Source: Pseudomonadota bacterium (lineage in GTDB: Bacteria; Pseudomonadota; Gammaproteobacteria; Burkholderiales; Burkholderiaceae). From it: a stretch of 8,811 bases of DNA. Position 1 is the first letter of the stretch. Every line of letters starts with the position of its first letter. Below are positions 1-5,362 of the stretch, in pieces. The translations under genes and the position numbers were made by a program. The stretch is from the NCBI GenBank assembly GCA_963205525.1, contig CAUJJP010000042.1, positions 1-8,811 on the forward strand, in the 5' to 3' direction. The notes beneath the pieces are model-generated. The model did not search any database, was not told where the DNA came from, and saw only the letters and a program-made list of their open reading frames with translations.

Positions 1-153
1 GACGTGCACTTGTGCACATCGGGTGACGCATTGCGTCACTTCGGGCCGACGCGATGTGGCGCCGGGTGACGCATCTGGTCGCCTGCGGGGCAGGCGCCGG
101 GCCGCCCAAGGCTTCTCACCCCTCGGGCTCCCGTCCGGCCACGGATGCAATGA
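1..153. other. Palindrome-rich non-coding region upstream of the toxin-antitoxin operon
   Basis: I see no convincing gene in this stretch. It holds several repeat structures. A perfect inverted repeat GTGACGCA-T-TGCGTCAC lies at 23-39. A 12-bp direct repeat CGGGTGACGCAT lies at 20-31 and 63-74, so the heptamer GTGACGC (or its complement) occurs three times in 50 bp. Two copies of GTGCAC stand at 4-9 and 12-17. A strong hairpin CGCCTGC-GGG-GCAGGCG lies at 80-96 without a T-run on either side. The hairpin could end an upstream transcript or be an operator. The heptamer copies could bind a regulator. Neither role is shown by the sequence alone. Confidence 0.5.
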
Positions 154-168
154 TGCTATGATGAAACG
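148..168 (+). promoter_or_regulatory. Candidate extended -10 promoter and operator of the antitoxin-toxin operon
   Basis: TGCTATGAT at 154-162 matches an extended -10 element (TGn followed by TATGAT, one base from the TATAAT consensus). No good -35 is visible around 134-139, which is tolerable for extended -10 promoters. The -10 ends six bases before the antitoxin ATG at 169, so transcription would start at or next to the start codon. ATGATG is repeated at 150-155 and 158-163, an 8-bp spacing that could be the site where the ribbon-helix-helix antitoxin represses its own operon, as is usual for VapB-type proteins. The operator part is inference. Confidence 0.45.
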
Positions 169-423
169 ATGCGCACCACGATCGATCTTCCTGAGCCCTT
201 GCACCGGATCGCCCGCAGCCTGGCCCGGCATCAAGGCCGCAGCCTGAGCGACACGGTGGCCGACCTGATGCGCAAGGGCCTGGAAGCGGACGCCGCCGGG
301 CCGCTCGCCGCAACCGGCCCGACACCCACCTTCGCGCCCCACCCGCTGACCGGGCTGCCGGTGGCACGCAGCCAGCGCGTGCTGACGCCCGAGGACGTGT
401 CCGCCCTCGAGGACGAGGCATGA
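169..423 (+). CDS. VapB-like ribbon-helix-helix antitoxin
   Basis: An 84-residue protein that should neutralise the PIN-domain toxin encoded downstream and repress the operon. Residues 1-40 fit a ribbon-helix-helix fold: an N-terminal beta strand (MRTTIDLP) followed by two amphipathic helices (EPLHRIARSLARHQG and SLSDTVADLMRKGLEA). A Pro-rich linker follows, then the C-terminal segment TGLPVARSQRVLTPEDVSALEDEA, in which the TGLPV-x-RS and TPEDV-x-ALEDE strings are, as I remember them, typical of the toxin-binding tail of this antitoxin group. No Shine-Dalgarno precedes the ATG, and the likely promoter ends six bases upstream, so translation may be leaderless. The stop TGA overlaps the ATG of a downstream mini-ORF (ATGA at 420-423). 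The name VapB is by family resemblance only. Confidence 0.8.
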   Translation: MRTTIDLPEPLHRIARSLARHQGRSLSDTVADLMRKGLEADAAGPLAATGPTPTFAPHPLTGLPVARSQRVLTPEDVSALEDEA

Positions 424-485
424 GCGCGCCGGGCCGCCCCAAGCGCTCATACCGCAGCCCTTCAAGGGCGGAGGTTGCCAAATGA
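420..485 (+). CDS. Mini-ORF 1, 21-residue basic peptide in translational relay
   Basis: An open frame of 21 codons starting at ATG 420, which overlaps the antitoxin stop (ATGA), and ending with TGA 483-485, which overlaps the ATG of the second mini-ORF. The peptide begins MSAPGRPKR and continues with Ser-, Arg- and Tyr-containing sequence to a C-terminal Lys. It has six Arg/Lys and one Glu, so it is strongly basic. No clear Shine-Dalgarno sits within the antitoxin end; initiation would depend on the ribosome that has just terminated. I do not recognise a function. The ORF may matter only as a translated spacer that carries ribosomes toward the toxin start. I have a weak recollection of similar PGRPKR-type strings at annotated N-termini in Burkholderiales, which I cannot verify. 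Confidence 0.45.
   Translation: MSAPGRPKRSYRSPSRAEVAK
457..474 (+). promoter_or_regulatory. Hairpin plus Shine-Dalgarno of repeat copy 1
   Basis: GCCCT-TCA-AGGGC (457-469) can fold as a 5-bp stem with a 3-base loop, directly followed by the ribosome-binding GGAGG (470-474). As an alternative, GGGCGG at 466-471 can pair with CCGCCC at 434-439 in the same unit and bury part of the Shine-Dalgarno. The two folds exclude each other. A ribosome crossing the mini-ORF would melt the longer-range pairing, which would fit coupled translation. This is an inference from base pairing only. Confidence 0.4.
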
Positions 486-547
486 GCGCGCCGGGCCGCC
501 CCAAGCGCTCATACCGCAGCCCTTCAAGGGCGGAGGCGGCCAAGTGA
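482..547 (+). CDS. Mini-ORF 2, duplicate 21-residue basic peptide overlapping the toxin start
   Basis: The second copy of the 21-codon frame. It differs from the first by one residue: position 19 is Val in the first and Ala here. It has its own Shine-Dalgarno GGAGG at 470-474, 7 bases before ATG 482. Its stop TGA at 545-547 overlaps the toxin GTG (GTGA, 544-547). It lies in a different reading frame from mini-ORF 1, antitoxin and toxin, because the repeat length is not a multiple of three. That both copies stay open and keep the four-base overlap at each end is the main evidence that the frame is used. The peptide has no recognised function. Confidence 0.45.
   Translation: MSAPGRPKRSYRSPSRAEAAK
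519..536 (+). promoter_or_regulatory. Hairpin plus Shine-Dalgarno of repeat copy 2, serving the toxin start
   Basis: Identical hairpin (519-531) and GGAGG (532-536), here 7 bases before the toxin GTG at 544. This site decides the toxin start: it is the only strong Shine-Dalgarno before the PIN-domain core in that frame. The same alternative pairing with CCGCCC (496-501) is possible as in copy 1. Confidence 0.5.
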
Positions 548-954
548 GCGCGCCGTCGGTCCACCTGCTGGACGGCAACGTCCTGGTCGCGCTGACCGAT
601 GCGGCGCACGTGCATCACGACGCGGCCAGTGGCTGGTTTGCCGATTCGGCCGCACCATTTGCCACCTGCCCGATCACGCAGGGCACGCTGCTGCGCCTGC
701 AGCTGCAGTTCGGCGCGGCGGCAGACATTCATGGCGCGCTGACGCTGCTCGCCGCCGTGACCGCGCACGAGCGACATCGCTTCTGGCCCGATGCGATCGG
801 CTATGAGGCGATCGCAGTCACCGGACTGCGCGCGCACCGCCAGGTGACCGACGCCTACCTGGCGGCATTGGCCCGCCATCACGGCGGCCGGCTGGCCACC
901 TTCGACCAGGGTCTGGCCGCGCTGCACGCCGACGTGGCACTGCTCGTGACCTGA
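544..954 (+). CDS. VapC-like PIN-domain toxin (predicted RNase)
   Basis: A 136-residue PIN-domain protein, expected to be a Mg-dependent endoribonuclease held inactive by the upstream antitoxin. The first catalytic Asp is D10 in LLDGNVLVAL. The other acidic positions are D103 in TDAYLAALA and D121 in LATFDQGL. In many VapC proteins a Glu follows the TCP-x-T motif; here the segment is TCPITQGTLLRL with Gln46 at that place. I recall the ITQGTLLR form as typical of a VapC subfamily, so it may not mean inactivity. The GTG start was chosen because GGAGG lies 7 bases upstream and its Met-Ser-Ala-Pro start reproduces the start of the 62-bp unit. A longer frame from TTG 475 would translate part of the repeat in another frame and is unlikely. 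Translation is probably coupled through the GTGA overlap. Confidence 0.8.
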   Translation: MSAPSVHLLDGNVLVALTDAAHVHHDAASGWFADSAAPFATCPITQGTLLRLQLQFGAAADIHGALTLLAAVTAHERHRFWPDAIGYEAIAVTGLRAHRQVTDAYLAALARHHGGRLATFDQGLAALHADVALLVT

Positions 955-965
955 GGGTCAGGTCA

Positions 966-989
966 GCAAGGGCCCAGGTCTTGCCTTTT
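966..989 (+). terminator. Possible weak intrinsic terminator of the toxin operon
   Basis: GCAAG (966-970) and CTTGC (980-984) form a 5-bp stem with a 9-base loop, followed at once by C and four Ts. It begins 11 bases after the toxin stop. The stem is short, so this is a modest prediction. The T-run serves the plus strand only. Confidence 0.35.
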
Positions 990-1052
990 GCTCGCCGCCG
1001 GGGTCGCCGGTGGCTGCCCGAGCACGCCGGACAGGCGGTGGCGGTCTGGGCC

Positions 1053-1081
1053 GCCAGATCCCGGTGCCGGCGCAATCTGGC
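1053..1081. repeat. Inverted repeat between convergent toxin and phosphodiesterase genes
   Basis: GCCAGAT (1053-1059) and ATCTGGC (1075-1081) are a perfect 7-bp inverted repeat around a 15-base GC-rich loop. It stands 12 bases beyond the phosphodiesterase stop codon on the minus strand. There is no T-run on either side, so it could be a Rho-linked or 3'-end stabilising hairpin. The rest of 955-1093 holds nothing else I can support. Confidence 0.35.
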
Positions 1082-1093
1082 CCCTGCGGCCCC

Positions 1094-1876
1094 TCAGCCG
1101 CGCGCGCCGAGTTCCAGCCGCTGCCCGGTGTGCAGGGCGCGGATGCGCCGGCCGCCGGCGAGGGCGGCGATCTGGGGCAGGACGCGCGCGGCCTCGTCGG
1201 GCTTGATGTGGGTGATCCAGACTTCGGCCGCCGCGGGCAGGGCGGCCAGGGTGGACGCCAGGGTGGCCGGGCAGAGGTGGCGGCTGGCCTGGGCGAGCGG
1301 GGCTTCCTCGTCGCCGAAGGTGGTCTCGATGACGAGGGCGCGCAGGTCCAGCGCCGCGAGGTGCTCTGCGAGTACCGGATTCGGGCCGGTGTCGCCGGTG
1401 TAGACCCAGGCCGCGCCGTCGTCGGCCAGGACCGCGAAGCCGCAGGCCGGCACCGTGTGCAGCGCCGGCAGCACCTGCACGCGCCGGCCGCCGAGCACGA
1501 GCTGCTGGCCGATGGCGATGGGCTGCAGGGCCAGCACCGGCGCCTGGGCGCTGGGCAGGCGCGCGAAGTCGGGCCAGATGAGGCCGTTGAAGACGTGCTG
1601 GCGCAGCGCCTGCAGGGTCTCGGGCAGGGCCAGCACCTGCACCGGCGGGCGGCCGCGGCGCAGCCGGGTCACGCTGTCGGCGAGCAGGCCGATCGCGAGC
1701 ACGTGGTCCAGGTGGGCGTGGCTGACGAGGATGTGGTCGACGGCGGCCATCTCGGCCAGCGTGAGGTCGCCGACCCCGGTGCCGGCGTCGACCAGCAGGT
1801 GTTCGTCGACCAGGAAAGAGGTGGTCCGGTGGCCCGCGGCGATGGCGCCGGAGCAGCCGAGGACACGGATGCGCAT
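1094..1876 (-). CDS. Metallo-beta-lactamase-fold phosphodiesterase, likely class II 3',5'-cyclic-nucleotide type
   Basis: A 260-residue soluble protein with the metallo-beta-lactamase fold. Metal ligands are visible: H53, H55, D57 and H58 in SHAHLDH, then probably H140 (ALHTVP), D162 (YTGDTG) and H223 (ITHIKP). H200 is a further candidate. The opening VLGCSGAIAAGHRTTSFLVD, the SHAHLDHVLAIGLLAD helix and IETTFGDEE resemble class II cyclic-nucleotide phosphodiesterases, which hydrolyse cAMP or cGMP to the 5'-nucleotide. That assignment is from memory of the family; other MBL hydrolases are not excluded. ATG 1876 is preceded by GGGAG at a 10-base spacing. There is no signal peptide. A CRP-type palindrome lies upstream. 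It lies on the same strand as the kinase module, but 215 bp away, so it probably has its own promoter. Confidence 0.75.
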   Translation of the reverse strand: MRIRVLGCSGAIAAGHRTTSFLVDEHLLVDAGTGVGDLTLAEMAAVDHILVSHAHLDHVLAIGLLADSVTRLRRGRPPVQVLALPETLQALRQHVFNGLIWPDFARLPSAQAPVLALQPIAIGQQLVLGGRRVQVLPALHTVPACGFAVLADDGAAWVYTGDTGPNPVLAEHLAALDLRALVIETTFGDEEAPLAQASRHLCPATLASTLAALPAAAEVWITHIKPDEAARVLPQIAALAGGRRIRALHTGQRLELGARG

Positions 1877-1916
1877 GCTTGAACGACTCCCGCGCCGATT
1901 GTCGGCGGCGACGGTG

Positions 1917-1932
1917 GCCTGCGTCCGCAGGC
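1917..1932. promoter_or_regulatory. Inverted repeat upstream of the phosphodiesterase gene
   Basis: GCCTGCG-TC-CGCAGGC is a perfect 7-bp inverted repeat with a 2-base centre, 41-56 bases upstream of the phosphodiesterase ATG. The centre is too short for a comfortable RNA loop of the full stem, so a protein-binding site is more likely. The arm sequence resembles the hairpin at 80-96. I could not identify a good -10/-35 pair between 1877 and 1955. Confidence 0.4.
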
Positions 1933-1954
1933 GCGCCTACGCACGCGAGCGTCG

Positions 1955-1970
1955 CGTGACGCGCATCACG
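1955..1970. promoter_or_regulatory. CRP/FNR-type palindrome upstream of the phosphodiesterase gene
   Basis: CGTGACGCGCATCACG is a 16-bp palindrome in which only one symmetric pair is mismatched. It contains GTGA-N6-TCAC (1956-1969), the core of cAMP-receptor-protein sites in other proteobacteria. The outer TGTGA/TCACA bases are CGTGA/TCACG here. Its centre is about 87 bases upstream of the phosphodiesterase ATG, a distance compatible with activation if the mRNA leader is short. Regulation by a CRP-like protein is an inference. Confidence 0.4.
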
Positions 1971-1984
1971 TGCGTCACGTGCGT
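1967..1984. repeat. Two tandem 9-bp repeats next to the CRP-type palindrome
   Basis: CACGTGCGT occurs twice in direct succession (1967-1975 and 1976-1984), followed by the related CGCGTGC. The first copy overlaps the right half of the CRP-type palindrome, and GCGTCAC at 1972-1978 is the inverse of GTGACGC at 1956-1962. The region 1985-2050 holds nothing further I can support. Confidence 0.5.
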
Positions 1985-2052
1985 CGCGTGCCGTGGTGTC
2001 GGCGGTTCACAGGAAGAGACCGGGCCGTCGGGCCGGCCGGAAGGAAGGCGGA

Positions 2053-2095
2053 CTGAGGGCGGGCTGGGCGCAGCCCGGCCCTGGGGCGCCCTCAG
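2053..2095 (-). terminator. Nested GC hairpin over the FHA gene stop codon
   Basis: CTGAGGGC (2053-2060) pairs perfectly with GCCCTCAG (2088-2095), which contains the FHA gene stop codon. Inside it, GGGCTG-GGCG-CAGCCC (2061-2076) forms a second perfect 6-bp hairpin. On the minus strand the sequence after the stem is pyrimidine-rich (TCCGCCTTCCTTCC) but has no real U-run. It may end the terC-kinase-phosphatase-FHA transcript. Confidence is moderate because of the missing U-run. Confidence 0.45.
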
Positions 2096-2652
2096 GGGTG
2101 GGCGAAGGCGTAGCCGCCGGGCCGGCGCGTGATGGAGGCCACCTGCACGCCGGGCTTGCCGACCGTGGTGACGACCTTGGTCAGCGCCACCTCGCGGCCG
2201 GCGGCGGCGCCGTTGAGCACCTTGATGGTGGCCGGCTGCATGGACGGCAGGGTACCGCCCAGGGAGCCGAAGTTGGAGTGCGGCGCGGCGCCGTGCTGGG
2301 GCGCGCGCAGCGCGGACGCCGCTGCGGCCGGGCGCATGATCATGGTCTTTTCGTACTCGCCGCCCTCGTCGGCCAGGTACTTGATCTTGTACTTGCCGAT
2401 CTCGACCGTGTCGTTGTGCGCGAGCAGCTGCTTCTTGATCGCCTTGCCGTTGATGTAGGTGCCGTTGGTGCTGTTGAGGTCTTCGATGAAGACGTCGGCA
2501 CCGACCATCTGCAGCACGGCGTGCTCGCCGCTGACGGCGAGGTTGTCGATCACGATGTCGTTGTAGGGGCGTCGACCGAGCGTGGTCTTGTCCTTCGTGA
2601 TCTGGGATTCCTTGATCACCACCCCGTCGAGCGAAACCACCAGCTTGCCCAT
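2092..2652 (-). CDS. FHA-domain phosphothreonine-binding protein, second FHA-like region cut short
   Basis: A 186-residue cytosolic protein. Residues 3-93 form a canonical forkhead-associated domain that binds phosphothreonine peptides: G26-R27 in TTLGRRPYND, S41 and H44 in NLAVSGEHA, and N63-G64 in LNSTNGTYING. T103 in YEKTMIMRP just after the domain is a plausible target for the neighbouring kinase. A flexible Ala-rich linker (about 108-140) leads to a second FHA-like start (ATIKVLNGAAAGREVAL, then GKPGVQVASITRRPGGY) that stops at residue 186, after only about 46 residues, where a full domain needs about 90. Neither other frame continues a recognisable FHA domain, so this looks truncated. 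ATG 2652 was chosen because the FHA domain starts right there and GGGG lies about 7 bases upstream. It is the probable reader for the kinase and phosphatase before it in the operon. Confidence 0.8.
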   Translation of the reverse strand: MGKLVVSLDGVVIKESQITKDKTTLGRRPYNDIVIDNLAVSGEHAVLQMVGADVFIEDLNSTNGTYINGKAIKKQLLAHNDTVEIGKYKIKYLADEGGEYEKTMIMRPAAAASALRAPQHGAAPHSNFGSLGGTLPSMQPATIKVLNGAAAGREVALTKVVTTVGKPGVQVASITRRPGGYAFAHP

Positions 2653-2717
2653 CGATATCCCCGTTGTTGTCCGCGCCGCCTCGCGGGCGACGCGGCCTCC
2701 TTCTTGTGGGCCGGGCC

Positions 2718-3509
2718 TCAGCGCCGGAACGGCCACCAGGAACGCGCTGCAGGCGGGTTGCCGCCGCCCACGCGCGCCAGGATCACCGAGATATTATCCT
2801 TTCCGCCTGCGTCGTTGGCGGCCTCGATCAGGGTGCGGCAGGCCTCGGTGAGCGATTCCTGCGCCAGCAGGATCTGCGCCATGGTGGCGTCGTCGAGCAT
2901 GTCCGACAGCCCGTCCGAGCACAGCAGGAAGACGTCCGCAGGCTGCACGTCGTGCTGGTGGGTCTCCAGCAGCACCGTGTCCTCGACCCCGACCGCGCGC
3001 GTGACCAGGTTCTTGTTGGCCGAGAACGCCGCCTGCTCGGGCGTGATGAGGCCGGCGTCGATCTGCTCCTGCAGCAGCGAGTGGTCGCGCGAGATCTGCT
3101 GCAGCCGCCCGCCGCGCAGGCGGTAGGCGCGCGAGTCGCCGACGTGACCGATCAGGACGTGGTCGCCGCGGAACAGCGCCAGCACCAGGGTGGTGCCCAT
3201 GCCGGCGTACTGCGGGTTGGAGTTGGCGGCGTTGAAGATGGCGCGGTTGGCGTTGTCGACGCAGATGTCCATCGCGCGGCGCACTTCCTGGTCGCTGGCC
3301 TGGTCGCTGGCTTCGCGCAGCCAGCGGCCGAGTTCGCTGCAGATGAAGGAGGTGGCCATCTGGCTCGCCACCTCGCCCGCGTTGTAGCCGCCCATGCCGT
3401 CGGCCAGCACGGCGAGCGTGGCGTCGGCGTCGATGGCGACGGCGTCCTCGTTGTTGCTGCGCGCGCGGCCGGCGTCGACGGCGGCCTGGAGCTCGATGGA
3501 CAGGGGCAC
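2718..3509 (-). CDS. PP2C-family (PPM/Stp1-like) Ser/Thr protein phosphatase
   Basis: A 263-residue soluble metal-dependent phosphatase, expected to remove phosphate from Ser/Thr residues modified by the adjacent kinase. All PP2C motifs are seen: RSNNEDA with D22, LADGMGGYNAGEVAS with D37-G38, GMGTTLVLALF at 103-113, GHVGDSRAYRL at 121-131, SRDHSLLQEQIDAGLITPEQA at 140-160, LLCSDGLSDML with D199, and GGKDNISVIL with D238. The length is normal for minimal bacterial PP2C enzymes. There is no membrane segment; the C-terminus ends in WWPFRR. The start is uncertain. GTG 3509 lies just before the domain but has no evident Shine-Dalgarno, and GTG 3530 would add seven residues and is no better. A 106-base gap with a palindrome separates it from the kinase, and 65 bases separate it from the FHA gene. 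Confidence 0.88.
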   Translation of the reverse strand: MPLSIELQAAVDAGRARSNNEDAVAIDADATLAVLADGMGGYNAGEVASQMATSFICSELGRWLREASDQASDQEVRRAMDICVDNANRAIFNAANSNPQYAGMGTTLVLALFRGDHVLIGHVGDSRAYRLRGGRLQQISRDHSLLQEQIDAGLITPEQAAFSANKNLVTRAVGVEDTVLLETHQHDVQPADVFLLCSDGLSDMLDDATMAQILLAQESLTEACRTLIEAANDAGGKDNISVILARVGGGNPPAARSWWPFRR

Positions 3510-3563
3510 GATGGATCGATCGCGGGGCACGCGCTGCGGACGGTGTGGGCCGGGATTGTGCCT

Positions 3564-3581
3564 TGTAACGGCGCCGTCACA
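3564..3581. promoter_or_regulatory. 18-bp imperfect palindrome in the kinase-phosphatase gap
   Basis: TGTAACGGC directly abuts GCCGTCACA: 8 of 9 symmetric pairs match. It is 55-72 bases upstream of the phosphatase start on the minus strand. The half sites look like TGTGA/TCACA, but the spacing is eight bases rather than the six of CRP sites. It may be an operator for an internal promoter, or part of an mRNA hairpin that sets phosphatase expression relative to kinase. No strong promoter elements were found next to it. Confidence 0.35.
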
Positions 3582-3615
3582 GGGGGCGCGCGCGGCGGGC
3601 GTGGCGACGCGCGCC

Positions 3616-4508
<893 letters not shown>

Positions 4509-4512
<4 letters not shown>

Positions 4513-5255
4513 GCGGGCGGGGTATCGGGGCCGGCGGCGCGCGTCATGCGGGCGGCCTGCCAGCGGCCCCAGACCAGCACCAGCAGGGCGCCGGCGATGC
4601 CGGCGGCGTACTTCACGGTGGCGGTCTGCGGCAGCTTGGGCATCCAGCTCCAGGTGTCGGGGTTGGCGACTGCGGGATCGCCGATCGCCATCGTGCCGGC
4701 GATCCAGCCCAGCAGCATGCCGCCGGCGGTGATGATGATGGGGAAGCGGTCCATCAGCTTGATGACGAGCTGGCTGCCCCAGACGATGATGGGAATGCTC
4801 ACCAGCAGGCCGAAGATGACGAGCGGCATCTCGTGGCCGGCGTTGCCCGAGGCCTGCGCGGCGCCGGCGATGGCGATCACGTTGTCCACGCTCATCACCA
4901 GGTCGGCGACGATGACGGTCTTCACCGCCGCCCACAGGCGGTCGCTGGCCTGGATGTTGCCGTGGCCGTCGTCGTGCTCGGGCAGCAGCAGCTTGATGCC
5001 TATCCACACCAGCAGCGCGGCGCCGACGAGCTTGAGGAAGGGGATCGCCAGCAGGGTCAGCGCAAAGAAGATCAGCACCACGCGCAGCGCGATCGCGCCC
5101 GCGGTGCCCCACAGAATGCCCTGCGTGCGCTGCTTGGCCGGCAGCTTGCGGCAGGCCAGGGCGATCACGACCGCGTTGTCGCCGCCGAGCAGGATGTCGA
5201 TCATGATGATCTGGCCCACCGCGATCCAGAAGGCGGGGGTCAAGAACTCTTGCAT
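4509..5255 (-). CDS. TerC-family (YjbE-like) integral membrane protein, probable metal exporter
   Basis: A 248-residue inner-membrane protein of the TerC family. The paired signatures are present: IDILLGGDNAVVIALACR (D20, D26, N27) in the first segment and ADLVMSVDNVIAIAG (D118, D124, N125) in the middle, matching the two-fold inverted architecture. Hydrophobic segments lie at about 9-34, 47-70, 73-91, 111-133, 144-166, 171-188 and 212-228. The acidic, His-containing loop EHDDGHGN (93-100) separates the halves. Characterised relatives are linked to manganese export and metalation of secreted enzymes; the older tellurite name is misleading. The substrate here is unknown. AGGA lies 7 bases before ATG 5255. 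It follows a terminator-like hairpin after sucD and overlaps the kinase gene by four bases, so it heads the signalling operon. I saw no yybP-ykoY manganese riboswitch in the 107-base gap. Confidence 0.88.
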
Positions 5256-5281
5256 GGGGCGGTCCTGCGAGTGTCGGGGGG

Positions 5282-5319
5282 GAAATGGAAACGGCGCCGC
5301 AGTGTAGACCGCGGCGCCG
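5282..5319 (-). terminator. Strong hairpin between sucD and terC: terminator or attenuator
   Basis: Read on the minus strand, CGGCGCCGC (5319-5311) and GCGGCGCCG (5300-5292) form a perfect 9-bp stem with a 10-base loop, followed by TTTCCATTTCC. It begins 44 bases after the sucD stop. It should end most sucCD transcripts. The remaining 26 bases before terC leave little room for a separate promoter, so terC and the genes behind it depend on readthrough or on a promoter overlapping the hairpin. Confidence 0.65.
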
Positions 5320-5362
5320 GGTGTGCCGGCACGCTGCCGGAGCTGGCTGGACGCTCAGGGCT

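Larger units (their letters stand above)
420..554 (+). repeat. Tandem 62-bp repeat (two full copies plus 11 bp) between antitoxin and toxin
   Basis: Copy 1 is 420-481 and copy 2 is 482-543. They differ only at two adjacent bases (TT at 475-476 versus CG at 537-538). The first 11 bases of a third unit, with the initial A changed to G, are at 544-554 and form the toxin start GTGAGCGCGCC. Each unit starts with ATGA, has a hairpin-forming GCCCTTCAAGGGC, and ends with GGAGG and a 7-base spacer before the next start codon. The length of 62 equals 22 codons (66) minus a 4-base overlap. The near-identity points to a recent duplication. The 11 shared bases suggest it arose by slippage, or by insertion of an element with these ends. 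Confidence 0.95.

Noticed and set aside
23..39. CRP site at the inverted repeat GTGACGCATTGCGTCAC
   Set aside because: The half sites GTGA and TCAC are 9 bases apart rather than 6, which does not suit a CRP dimer.
475..543. Longer N-terminus of the PIN toxin from TTG 475
   Set aside because: These 23 extra residues would translate the 62-bp repeat in a frame unrelated to the mini-ORF, TTG is a rare start, and the PIN fold begins right after GTG 544, which has a well-spaced GGAGG.
420..554. CRISPR-like repeat or transposon end
   Set aside because: The two copies are directly adjacent with no spacer between them, there are no terminal inverted repeats and no transposase, and the unit boundaries coincide with start and stop codons instead.
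4513..5112. Kinase gene extended upstream to 5112
   Set aside because: The extra 200 residues lie in another frame of terC and are Arg-rich low-complexity sequence. The kinase domain starts just after GTG 4512.
5256..5362. yybP-ykoY manganese riboswitch upstream of terC
   Set aside because: The gap is short, is dominated by a terminator-like stem, and lacks the conserved loop sequences I would expect from that riboswitch.
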